A model generated the notes under the pieces. The model saw only the letters and a list, made by a program, of their open reading frames with translations, was not told the origin of the DNA and made no database searches. This document shows positions 14,957 through 20,896 of a DNA stretch of 20,896 nucleotides, in pieces (the first letter of the stretch is position 1; every line of letters starts with the position of its first letter). A program made the position numbers and the translations under genes. This DNA is from CAZTHC01 sp964613425 (GTDB lineage: Bacteria; Bacillota; Clostridia; TANB77; CAG-508), in contig CAZTHC010000019.1 of the NCBI GenBank assembly GCA_964613425.1, positions 1-20,896 on the forward strand. The letters run 5' to 3'.

Positions 14957-15694
14957 TTAACCTTTAAACATTCCTAGCGTAAATATTTTTAATAAAATAT
15001 ATATTAAATTAATAGTTGGTACGAATATACTTATTAGGCAAGCCATAACTATAAAAGGTCCAAATGGTATATATTCATCTGTTTTTTTAATTCTTGTAAC
15101 AAGTACAAATACACTTATTATTGCACCTAATAAAAATGCTATTACTGATATTACTAATATAGTTGGAAATCCAAAAAACAAGCCTAATGCTCCCATTAGC
15201 TTTACATCGCCAAACCCCATAGCTTCTTTTCCTGCAATAAGTCCTCCTATTAATGTTATAAGTAAAAATAGCCCTCCACCTGCAAACATTCCTAATAACA
15301 TACTAATACCTACATTTATATTAATAATTCCACTTATAAATGCGAATATTAATCCTATCTCAAACATTGTTAAATTCAATCTATTAGGTATTATTTGCAA
15401 TTTGTAATCTATCATTAATGCTGATATTAGCATAGGTACTAATACTGTAAATTTTATTAAATCCAAATTTTGTATAAACTCATTTTTTATTCCAAATCTA
15501 TATACTAATCCTATATTTAAAATTGCTCCTATTATCATTAATAAGTAATTTGGTTTATTCTTAAAAAACTCCTTAGAAAAGAATTTTTTATATTCTGGCA
15601 ATCTTTTATTGCTCCAATCAACTAATTGTCCTAATAATAAACCTAATAATCCAAAAGCTACATACCAAAATATGTGTACGTCGTTAAAATACAT
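14957..15694 (-). CDS. Prepilin peptidase (A24 family)
   Basis: Aspartic membrane protease that cleaves, and in many members methylates, type IV prepilin-like leaders on the cytoplasmic face. The 245-aa protein has about seven to eight membrane segments. Its two catalytic Asp are visible: Asp96 in LMIDYKLQIIPN and Asp163 in the GxGD motif GFGDVKLMGA. The N-terminal part is shortened and lacks the zinc-binding CxxC pairs of classical PilD, as in many Gram-positive members. It starts one base after the yqeG stop and is translationally coupled to it. No pilin gene is in the window, so the substrate is unknown. Confidence 0.88.
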   Translation of the reverse strand: MYFNDVHIFWYVAFGLLGLLLGQLVDWSNKRLPEYKKFFSKEFFKNKPNYLLMIIGAILNIGLVYRFGIKNEFIQNLDLIKFTVLVPMLISALMIDYKLQIIPNRLNLTMFEIGLIFAFISGIININVGISMLLGMFAGGGLFLLITLIGGLIAGKEAMGFGDVKLMGALGLFFGFPTILVISVIAFLLGAIISVFVLVTRIKKTDEYIPFGPFIVMACLISIFVPTINLIYILLKIFTLGMFKG

Positions 15695-15695
15695 T

Positions 15696-16193
15696 TTATT
15701 TATCCCTCTTTCTTAAGTATTTCTTTATTATAAATTCTTCAATTGGTCTTTTTAGGACTGTTATCCAAATATCCTTTTTATCTAAAGGTTTTGTTAGTAT
15801 TGCAAACATTTTACTTCTATGTGCTCCTAAAACATCTGTGAATATTTGGTCTCCCACAACTGCGATATTACTATTATCTAATAACATTTGTTGTTTTACC
15901 TTATTAAATCCAAATTTAAGCGGTTTCTTTGCGAAATAGATATATTCTAAATCTAATTTCTTTGCAACTCTTTCTACTTTTTCTTTTTTATTACTGTTAG
16001 ATAAAATACACATTTTTATGTTATTATTTTTCAGTTCTTGAACCCATTCAAATGCGCCTTCTATTATTTCTTTATTATAATTAATAATTGTATTATCTAC
16101 ATCTAAAATTAATCCTTTTATATTATTACTTTGTAAAATTTCTACTGTTATTTCTTTTATATTATTTAAGTATAAATCTGGATATAATATCAT
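15696..16193 (-). CDS. yqeG: YqeG-type HAD phosphatase (class IIIA)
   Basis: Haloacid-dehalogenase fold phosphatase; the substrate is not settled for the family. The 165-aa protein shows HAD motif 1 LILDVDNT (Asp31, Asp33), motif 2 ILSNSNK, the Lys of KKPLKFGF, and motif 4 VVGDQIFTDVLGA. Length is typical. The ATG follows GGAGG, and a near-consensus promoter lies at 16218-16246, so this is the first gene of the yqeG / prepilin peptidase / Xaa-Pro peptidase operon. In Bacillus relatives it sits beside GTPase and ribosome-assembly genes; here it does not. Confidence 0.9.
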   Translation of the reverse strand: MILYPDLYLNNIKEITVEILQSNNIKGLILDVDNTIINYNKEIIEGAFEWVQELKNNNIKMCILSNSNKKEKVERVAKKLDLEYIYFAKKPLKFGFNKVKQQMLLDNSNIAVVGDQIFTDVLGAHRSKMFAILTKPLDKKDIWITVLKRPIEEFIIKKYLRKRDK

Positions 16194-16217
16194 CTATAAA
16201 AGCCTCCAATTTAATAT

Positions 16218-16246
16218 ATATTATCAATATGTGCTTTTTTTGTCAA
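16218..16246 (-). promoter_or_regulatory. Promoter of the yqeG operon
   Basis: The minus strand has TTGACA (16241-16246), a 17-bp spacer and TAATAT (16218-16223), about 25 bases before the yqeG start. Confidence 0.75.
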
Positions 16247-16270
16247 GCAATATTCACTTTTATATTTTGT

Positions 16271-16289
16271 GAGCGTATACAATATAGTA
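16271..16289. repeat. Degenerate copy of the dispersed palindrome (copy 4)
   Basis: GAGCGTATACAATATAGTA keeps the left arm and the GTATACAAT core, but the right arm has decayed. It lies between the yqeG promoter and the ppdK terminator. Confidence 0.5.
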
Positions 16290-16333
16290 TATTTATATTT
16301 GTAATTTATTTTTTTCGTTTGCAATGTAATAAC

Positions 16334-16360
16334 AAAAAATGCGGAATAAATTCCGCATTT
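16334..16360 (-). terminator. Terminator of ppdK
   Basis: The minus strand forms AAATGCGGAA-TTTA-TTCCGCATTT, a 10-bp stem that runs into TTTTTT. It lies about 20 bases after the ppdK stop. Confidence 0.9.
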
Positions 16361-16379
16361 TATTTGTTATTATTTTAAA

Positions 16380-19007
16380 TTATGCTCTTGGATTTTTTAT
16401 TGCAGCTTGTGCAGCAGCTAATCTTGCGATTGGCACTCTGAATGGTGAACAAGATACATATGTTAATCCTATGTTATGGCAGAATTCTACAGAAGCTGGG
16501 TTTCCTCCATGCTCTCCGCATATTCCCAATTTAATGTTTGGTCTTGTTTGTTTTCCTAAATCAGCAGCCATTTTTACTAATTTTCCAACACCAGTTTGGT
16601 CTAATTTTGCAAATGGATCTGATTCATATATCTTCTTGTCATAGTAGTCTCCTAAGAATTTACCAGCATCATCACGGCTGAATCCAAATGTCATTTGTGT
16701 TAAGTCATTTGTTCCAAATGAGAAGAATTCTGCTTCTTTTGCTATTTCGTCTGCTGTTAAAGCAGCTCTTGGTATTTCTATCATTGTTCCTACGTGATAT
16801 TGTAATTCTACTCCAGCTTCTTTAATAACTTCATCTGCTGTTTTGCAAACTATATCTTTTACATATTTTAATTCTTTTACTTCTCCAACTAATGGAATCA
16901 TAATTTCTGGAACTACATTCATTCCTTCTTTATTTACGTTTATTGCTGCTTGAATAACTGCTCTTGTTTGCATTTCTGCAATTTCAGGATATGTTACAGC
17001 TAAACGGCATCCACGATGTCCCATCATAGGGTTAAATTCATGTAATCCTTCAACTATTCCTTTTAATTCTTCAAAAGATAATCCCATTTCTTTAGCTAAT
17101 GCTTCTATGTCTGAATCTTCATGTGGTACGAATTCATGTAAAGGTGGGTCTAAGAAACGTATTGTTACTGGGTAACCTTTCATTTCTCTGTATAATCCTT
17201 CAAAATCTCCTCTTTGCATTGGAAGTATTTTTGCTAAAGCTTTTGCTCTTTGTTCTGCTGTTTTAGATACTATCATTTCTCTAATTGCAGCAATTCTATC
17301 TGCAGCAAAGAACATATGCTCTGTTCTACATAATCCAATACCTTCTGCTCCAAAGTTGTAAGCAACTTTTGCATCATGTGGTGTATCTGCATTTGTTCTA
17401 ACTTTTAATTGTCTGTATTGATCTGCCCATCCCATTAATGTTGCAAAGTTTCCTGTAACTGCAGCTTCAACTGTATCAATTTTTTCTCCATATACATTTC
17501 CTGTTGAACCATCTAATGAAATATATTCTCCTTCTGTAACTTTTCTTCCATCAGCAAATGTGAAGTATTTTTCTTCTTCGTTTACAGTTATTTCTCCACA
17601 ACCTGCAACACAGCATGTTCCCATACCACGTGCAACAACGGCTGCATGAGATGTCATACCACCTCTAACTGTTAAAACACCATTACAAACTACCATACCT
17701 TCAATATCTTCTGGTGATGTTTCTAATCTAACTAATACTAAATTCTTTTCTCCTGCATTATGCATTTCAACAGCTCTTTCAGCAGTAAATACTACTTTAC
17801 CTGTTGCTGCGCCTGGAGATGCAGCTAAACCTTTTGCAACTATTTTAGCAGCTTTTAATTTAGCTTGGTCAAAGTTAGGGTGTAATAATTGATCTAATTG
17901 TGCAGGTTCAACTCTTAAAACTGCTTCTTTCTCTGTAATCATTCCTTCTTTTACTAAATCTACAGCTATTTGTAATGCTGCATTTGCTGTTCTTTTACCA
18001 TTTCTTGTTTGTAAGAAGAATAATTTTCCAGATTCTATTGTAAATTCCATATCTTGCATATCTCTAAAATGTTTTTCTAATATTTCATAACATCTAACAA
18101 AATCGCTATATGCTTCTGGGTTTACATTTTTTAATGTTTCTATTGGTTGTGGTGTTCTAATTCCTGCAACAACGTCTTCACCTTGTGCATTCATTAAATA
18201 TTCACCAAATAATTTATTTTCTCCTGTTGCTGGATTTCTTGTAAATGCAACACCTGTACCACAATCGTCTCCCATATTTCCGAAAACCATTTGTTGTACG
18301 TTAACAGCTGTTCCCCAGCTACCTGGTATATCATTTAATCTTCTATATGTTATTGCTCTTGCATTATTCCAACTTCTGAATACTGCTTTTACAGCTTCTA
18401 ATAATTGTACTTTTGGCTCTGTTGGGAATTTTTCACCCTTTTGTGCTTCGTATACAGCTTTAAATTTTGCAACTAATTCTTTTAAATCTGCTGCTGTTAA
18501 TTCTGTATCTAATTTAACTCCTCTTGCTGCTTTCATTTCATCTATAATTTTTTCAAAGAATGGCTTTGGTATTTCCATAACAACGTCACTAAACATTTGA
18601 ATAAATCTTCTATAACTATCATAAGCAAATCTTTCATTCTTTTCTGCTAATTTTGCAGCTACTTCATCATTAATTCCTAAGTTTAATACTGTATCCATCA
18701 TACCTGGCATAGATGCTCTAGCTCCTGAACGAACAGATACTAATAAAGGATTTTCTTTGTCTCCTAATTTTTTCCCTGCTATTTCTTCTAATTTTGTTAA
18801 AGATGCAAATATTTCATCTTCAATTTCTTTAGAAATCTTTTCTCCGTCTTCATAATATTGTGTACAAGCTTCTGTTGTAACTGTGAAACCTTGTGGAATT
18901 GGTAATCCTAATGTTGTCATTTCTGCTAAGTTTGCTCCTTTTCCTCCTAATAATTCACGCATGTTTGCATTTCCTTCACTAAAAAGGTATACAAATTTTT
19001 TACTCAT
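16380..19007 (-). CDS. ppdK: Pyruvate phosphate dikinase
   Basis: Interconverts pyruvate, ATP and phosphate with PEP, AMP and pyrophosphate; in anaerobic Clostridia often glycolytic. Length 875 aa, typical. The N-terminal ATP-grasp domain begins with GGKGANLAEMTTLGLPIPQGF. The swivelling domain carries the phospho-accepting His in GGMTSHAAVVARGMGT (about residue 455). The C-terminal TIM barrel binds PEP, with GLCRTEHMFF, SFGTNDLTQMTFGFSRDD and the catalytic Cys in LGICGEHGG. AAGGAGG lies before the ATG. It is monocistronic, with a promoter at 19105-19132 and its own terminator. It uses CGT as a normal Arg codon many times (for example HRGCR) and has no in-phase CGG, which is informative given its length. 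Confidence 0.98.
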   Translation of the reverse strand: MSKKFVYLFSEGNANMRELLGGKGANLAEMTTLGLPIPQGFTVTTEACTQYYEDGEKISKEIEDEIFASLTKLEEIAGKKLGDKENPLLVSVRSGARASMPGMMDTVLNLGINDEVAAKLAEKNERFAYDSYRRFIQMFSDVVMEIPKPFFEKIIDEMKAARGVKLDTELTAADLKELVAKFKAVYEAQKGEKFPTEPKVQLLEAVKAVFRSWNNARAITYRRLNDIPGSWGTAVNVQQMVFGNMGDDCGTGVAFTRNPATGENKLFGEYLMNAQGEDVVAGIRTPQPIETLKNVNPEAYSDFVRCYEILEKHFRDMQDMEFTIESGKLFFLQTRNGKRTANAALQIAVDLVKEGMITEKEAVLRVEPAQLDQLLHPNFDQAKLKAAKIVAKGLAASPGAATGKVVFTAERAVEMHNAGEKNLVLVRLETSPEDIEGMVVCNGVLTVRGGMTSHAAVVARGMGTCCVAGCGEITVNEEEKYFTFADGRKVTEGEYISLDGSTGNVYGEKIDTVEAAVTGNFATLMGWADQYRQLKVRTNADTPHDAKVAYNFGAEGIGLCRTEHMFFAADRIAAIREMIVSKTAEQRAKALAKILPMQRGDFEGLYREMKGYPVTIRFLDPPLHEFVPHEDSDIEALAKEMGLSFEELKGIVEGLHEFNPMMGHRGCRLAVTYPEIAEMQTRAVIQAAINVNKEGMNVVPEIMIPLVGEVKELKYVKDIVCKTADEVIKEAGVELQYHVGTMIEIPRAALTADEIAKEAEFFSFGTNDLTQMTFGFSRDDAGKFLGDYYDKKIYESDPFAKLDQTGVGKLVKMAADLGKQTRPNIKLGICGEHGGNPASVEFCHNIGLTYVSCSPFRVPIARLAAAQAAIKNPRA

Positions 19008-19104
19008 AAAAAAACCTCCTTAAGATTTATATATTTTTTAAAAAGTTAAACAATTTTAAGATTTAAATTACATTAAATCTACAACTTTTTCAAAACGCTT
19101 TTTT

Positions 19105-19132
19105 ATTATATCATACTTTTTTAAAAATCCAA
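19105..19132 (-). promoter_or_regulatory. Promoter of ppdK
   Basis: The minus strand has TTGGAT (19127-19132), a 16-bp spacer and a perfect TATAAT (19105-19110). The resulting 5' leader is about 90 nt. I see no riboswitch-like fold in it. Confidence 0.68.
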
Positions 19133-19194
19133 CACTTTTAGTAAAATTTTTATATTTTTTTATTAAAAATTGCAAAAAATATTTTCTTTTAACG

Positions 19195-19290
19195 GGTCTT
19201 TGAGGACGCCGCCCCCTACAATTTGCGATATATCGTTTCAACATTTTCATTTTTGGTAGGTAAAAGGGCGTATACAATACGCCCCTACAC
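19195..19290. repeat. ~96-bp intergenic repeat unit A (contains palindrome copy 5)
   Basis: The unit starts GGTCTTTGAGGACGCCGCCC, passes through CTACAATTTGCGATATATCG, TTTCAACATTTTCATTTTTGG and AAAAGGGCG, and ends in GGGCGTATACAATACGCCC (19266-19284) plus CTACAC. Unit B at 19319-19414 is a near copy, offset by 124 bp. It lies upstream of the ppdK promoter. The ~480-bp gap 19008-19493 holds no gene. Confidence 0.85.
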
Positions 19291-19318
19291 TTTTAATAAA
19301 TTTCTAATTCTATTTGCT

Positions 19319-19414
19319 GGTCGTCGAAGACGCCGACCCTCTACAGTTTGCAATATATCGTTTCAATATTTTCATTTTTGGAAGGTAAAAGGGCGTATAC
19401 ACAATACGCCCCTA
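19319..19414. repeat. ~96-bp intergenic repeat unit B (contains palindrome copy 6)
   Basis: The unit starts GGTCGTCGAAGACGCCGACC and matches unit A through TTTGC(A/G)ATATATCG, TTTCAATATTTTCATTTTTGG and GGTAAAA. It ends in GGGCGTATACACAATACGCCC (19391-19411), which has two extra bases at its centre. By eye the two units differ at roughly a dozen positions. Confidence 0.85.
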
Positions 19415-19467
19415 TAATTTTTCTGTGATATATTATCAAACAGAGGTGATACATTTTACATAGTATA

Positions 19468-19490
19468 ATGGCAGGCATTATGCCTGCCAT
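19468..19490 (-). terminator. Hairpin, probable terminator of the DUF5305-like gene
   Basis: ATGGCAGGCA-TTA-TGCCTGCCAT is a perfect 10-bp stem a few bases after the stop at 19494. The U-tract on the minus strand is weak (TTATACTAT), so this could be a Rho-dependent or 3'-stabilising hairpin. Confidence 0.6.
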
Positions 19491-19493
19491 TTA

Positions 19494-20576
19494 TTAATAT
19501 AACCTATTTCTTTTCTTTGCTCTTAATATATATCTATATACTATGTTGTCATGTATAATTGTAAATTGCCCTTCTTCATCTTTCTTTGTTTCACAGAATA
19601 ATATAGGCATTCTTATTTCTTCTTCTATATCTAATAATTGGTCAAAGTTTTTAACATCAATAATTTTCATATAACTTGTTTCGATTGGATGTAATATTTC
19701 TGCTACTATGTCGCCATAATTCTTTAATACTTTACTTAATGCTATTTCATAATCTGATTTTCCTGTAATTCTTATATATTTTCTAATATTTCCAAACAAT
19801 CCTATTAATGAAACTGCTAATATTAGTGTTCCTATTATAAACAATGGTTTATTTATATCTTCAATTTCGCCAACTGATGCATAAATAGTCTTTTGCGTGT
19901 TTCCGCTCTTTTTTGTAGTTATATCAAATACCTGTTGATTTAATGGCATATTTAATTCTACAACAGAAGTTCCTGAAGAATCATTAGGAGTTCCATCTAC
20001 ATCTACATTTGCTTTAATTGTAAACTGAATATTTAAATATGCTGTTATTGGCATTCCAAAACTTTCTCTAAATCTTTTTACTTCATCATTATAAGTACTA
20101 TAATCGAACTTTACATTTTCAGATATTTTAATTTTGCTATTTCTTTCTGCTTTAACTTTTTTATCTTTTACAATATCATATTCTTTTATCCATAAATGTG
20201 AATCTTTAAGTTCTCCAGAACTAGCATAATCTACATATAAATTTGCAATTATATCATATGAGTAATCCATTGTTGCTAGCTTTGAACCATTTAATACATA
20301 ATTTAAATCTAAATCTATATAGTCTACTAATTCTGTTATATATGATTTATCCATTTCCATATATGAATCTTTAATAAAATTATTATCAAACAAATATACT
20401 TTATATTTAGCTGATTCATCTACTGTATATGAATATAATACATCTTTTTGTAATTCACCTGGTAAATTAAATGATTTAATTATTATAAATATAGATATTA
20501 ATATACATGTTAATATAAAAAGAACTATTTTTTTACTTGTTTTTGGTTGTTCTACTTGTTCTTTTGCCTTACTCAC
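19494..20576 (-). CDS. DUF5305-like bitopic membrane protein
   Basis: Function unknown. The 360-aa protein has an N-terminal membrane segment (about residues 18-36) and an extracellular beta-rich domain with LNYVLNGSKLATMDYSYDI and FTIKANVDVDGTPNDSSGT. A second membrane segment follows (about 240-262, PLFIIGTLILAVSLIGLFG), then a cytoplasmic tail. This layout fits DUF5305 proteins, often found beside SipW-type signal peptidases. I use the GTG at 20576, preceded by AAGGGTGA. It begins 22 bases after the signal peptidase stop, so the two are an operon, suggesting a role with a secreted surface protein whose gene is outside the window. No in-phase CGG. Confidence 0.72.
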   Translation of the reverse strand: MSKAKEQVEQPKTSKKIVLFILTCILISIFIIIKSFNLPGELQKDVLYSYTVDESAKYKVYLFDNNFIKDSYMEMDKSYITELVDYIDLDLNYVLNGSKLATMDYSYDIIANLYVDYASSGELKDSHLWIKEYDIVKDKKVKAERNSKIKISENVKFDYSTYNDEVKRFRESFGMPITAYLNIQFTIKANVDVDGTPNDSSGTSVVELNMPLNQQVFDITTKKSGNTQKTIYASVGEIEDINKPLFIIGTLILAVSLIGLFGNIRKYIRITGKSDYEIALSKVLKNYGDIVAEILHPIETSYMKIIDVKNFDQLLDIEEEIRMPILFCETKKDEEGQFTIIHDNIVYRYILRAKKRNRLY

Positions 20577-20598
20577 TTAATTCACCCTTTCTTTTGTA

Positions 20599-20896
20599 TT
20601 ATGTTTCTACTATTGATTTTTTTGAAAATACTATTTCGCTTAATAAAACTGAAGGATATCCTAGAAACGGTATAGAAAATTTAACAATTCCTTTTACCTG
20701 TTCCTCTGTAACTGGCTCCTGATCAGCCATATTATTATTATCACCTTTTGTTATAAAAATCTTTTTGCCTTCTTTGTCATATTTAATTTCAATAATTCTG
20801 TGCATTATTGTACTTTTATCTAAAGCATATTCCAATACGTCTCCAACTTGAAGTGTATCTATTTTATTTTTATTTATTTTTTTTGAGATTACTACA
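20599..20896 (-). CDS. Signal peptidase I, SipW/ER-type (C-terminal part, cut by window edge)
   Basis: Membrane serine protease that removes signal peptides from secreted proteins. Only the last ~98 codons are present; the N-terminal anchor and the nucleophile Ser lie beyond the right edge. The visible part reads LQVGDVLEYALDKSTIMHR, where His takes the place of the bacterial-type Lys, as in SipW and eukaryotic and archaeal enzymes. Then comes FITKGDNNNMADQEPVTEEQVKG, the conserved GDNN..D..PV box. The C-terminus IPFLGYPSVLLSEIVFSKK is short and hydrophobic. Its pairing with a DUF5305-like gene suggests dedicated processing of a surface or matrix protein. Confidence 0.85.
   Translation of the reverse strand, partial: VVISKKINKNKIDTLQVGDVLEYALDKSTIMHRIIEIKYDKEGKKIFITKGDNNNMADQEPVTEEQVKGIVKFSIPFLGYPSVLLSEIVFSKKSIVET

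Noticed and set aside
19068..19277. 69-codon open frame on the minus strand
   Set aside because: It runs across the repeat unit and the ppdK promoter, has no convincing ribosome binding site, and the product looks like translated repeat.
1..20896. CRISPR array, insertion sequence with transposase, or prophage
   Set aside because: No regularly spaced repeats with unique spacers, no transposase or integrase, and no phage structural gene was seen. The repeats present are two tandem-like units and scattered palindromes.

Overview
This is an AT-rich bacterial chromosome segment from the Firmicutes, most likely an uncultured low-GC Clostridia lineage. The evidence is strong AGGAGG-type ribosome binding sites with TTG, GTG and ATG starts, TTGACA/TATAAT promoters, and the block yqeG / prepilin peptidase / M24 peptidase / efp / CD1247-type protein. 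Almost all genes lie on the minus strand; a tRNA-Trp and an M23 peptidase are on the plus strand. The species assignment is inference.

Layout from left to right. galE is cut by the left edge. An operon read right to left follows: GT39-like membrane glycosyltransferase -> polA -> small lytic transglycosylase. Next is an isolated small ORF of unlike codon use with its own consensus promoter and terminator. A second operon carries ruvB -> two polytopic cell-surface glycan-type membrane proteins -> queH. A broken orphan gene, also of unlike codon use, precedes tmRNA (ssrA, minus) and tRNA-Trp plus an M23 endopeptidase (plus). Then come efp -> CD1247-type zinc-ribbon protein, yqeG -> prepilin peptidase -> Xaa-Pro peptidase, pyruvate phosphate dikinase, a repeat-filled intergenic stretch, and a DUF5305-like protein below a signal peptidase I that runs off the right edge.

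The main discovery is a recurrent, highly specific +1 frameshift. Three conserved genes (polA once, ruvB twice, the Xaa-Pro peptidase once) are each interrupted by one extra C. In all four cases the extra C lies directly before a conserved glycine codon GGN, after a codon ending in U, so that the zero frame reads NNU-CGG-N. Skipping the C restores full-length proteins of family-typical size (900, 332 and 353 aa) with all catalytic motifs. I found no in-phase CGG codon anywhere else in the native genes, although CGG occurs about twenty times across codon boundaries. The simplest reading is that CGG has no efficient tRNA here and that ribosomes meeting CGG shift by +1 into GGN. C insertions before glycine codons would then be tolerated genome-wide. 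The only in-phase CGG codons used as arginine are in the two genes that look imported, one of which also carries an in-frame TAA.

Secondary structure in the window: a dispersed 19-bp palindrome family (GGGCGTATACAATACGCCC and variants) in at least five intergenic regions, with a ~96-bp unit duplicated upstream of ppdK; several clear promoters and intrinsic terminators; and one terminator placed antisense inside the 3' end of the M23 gene.
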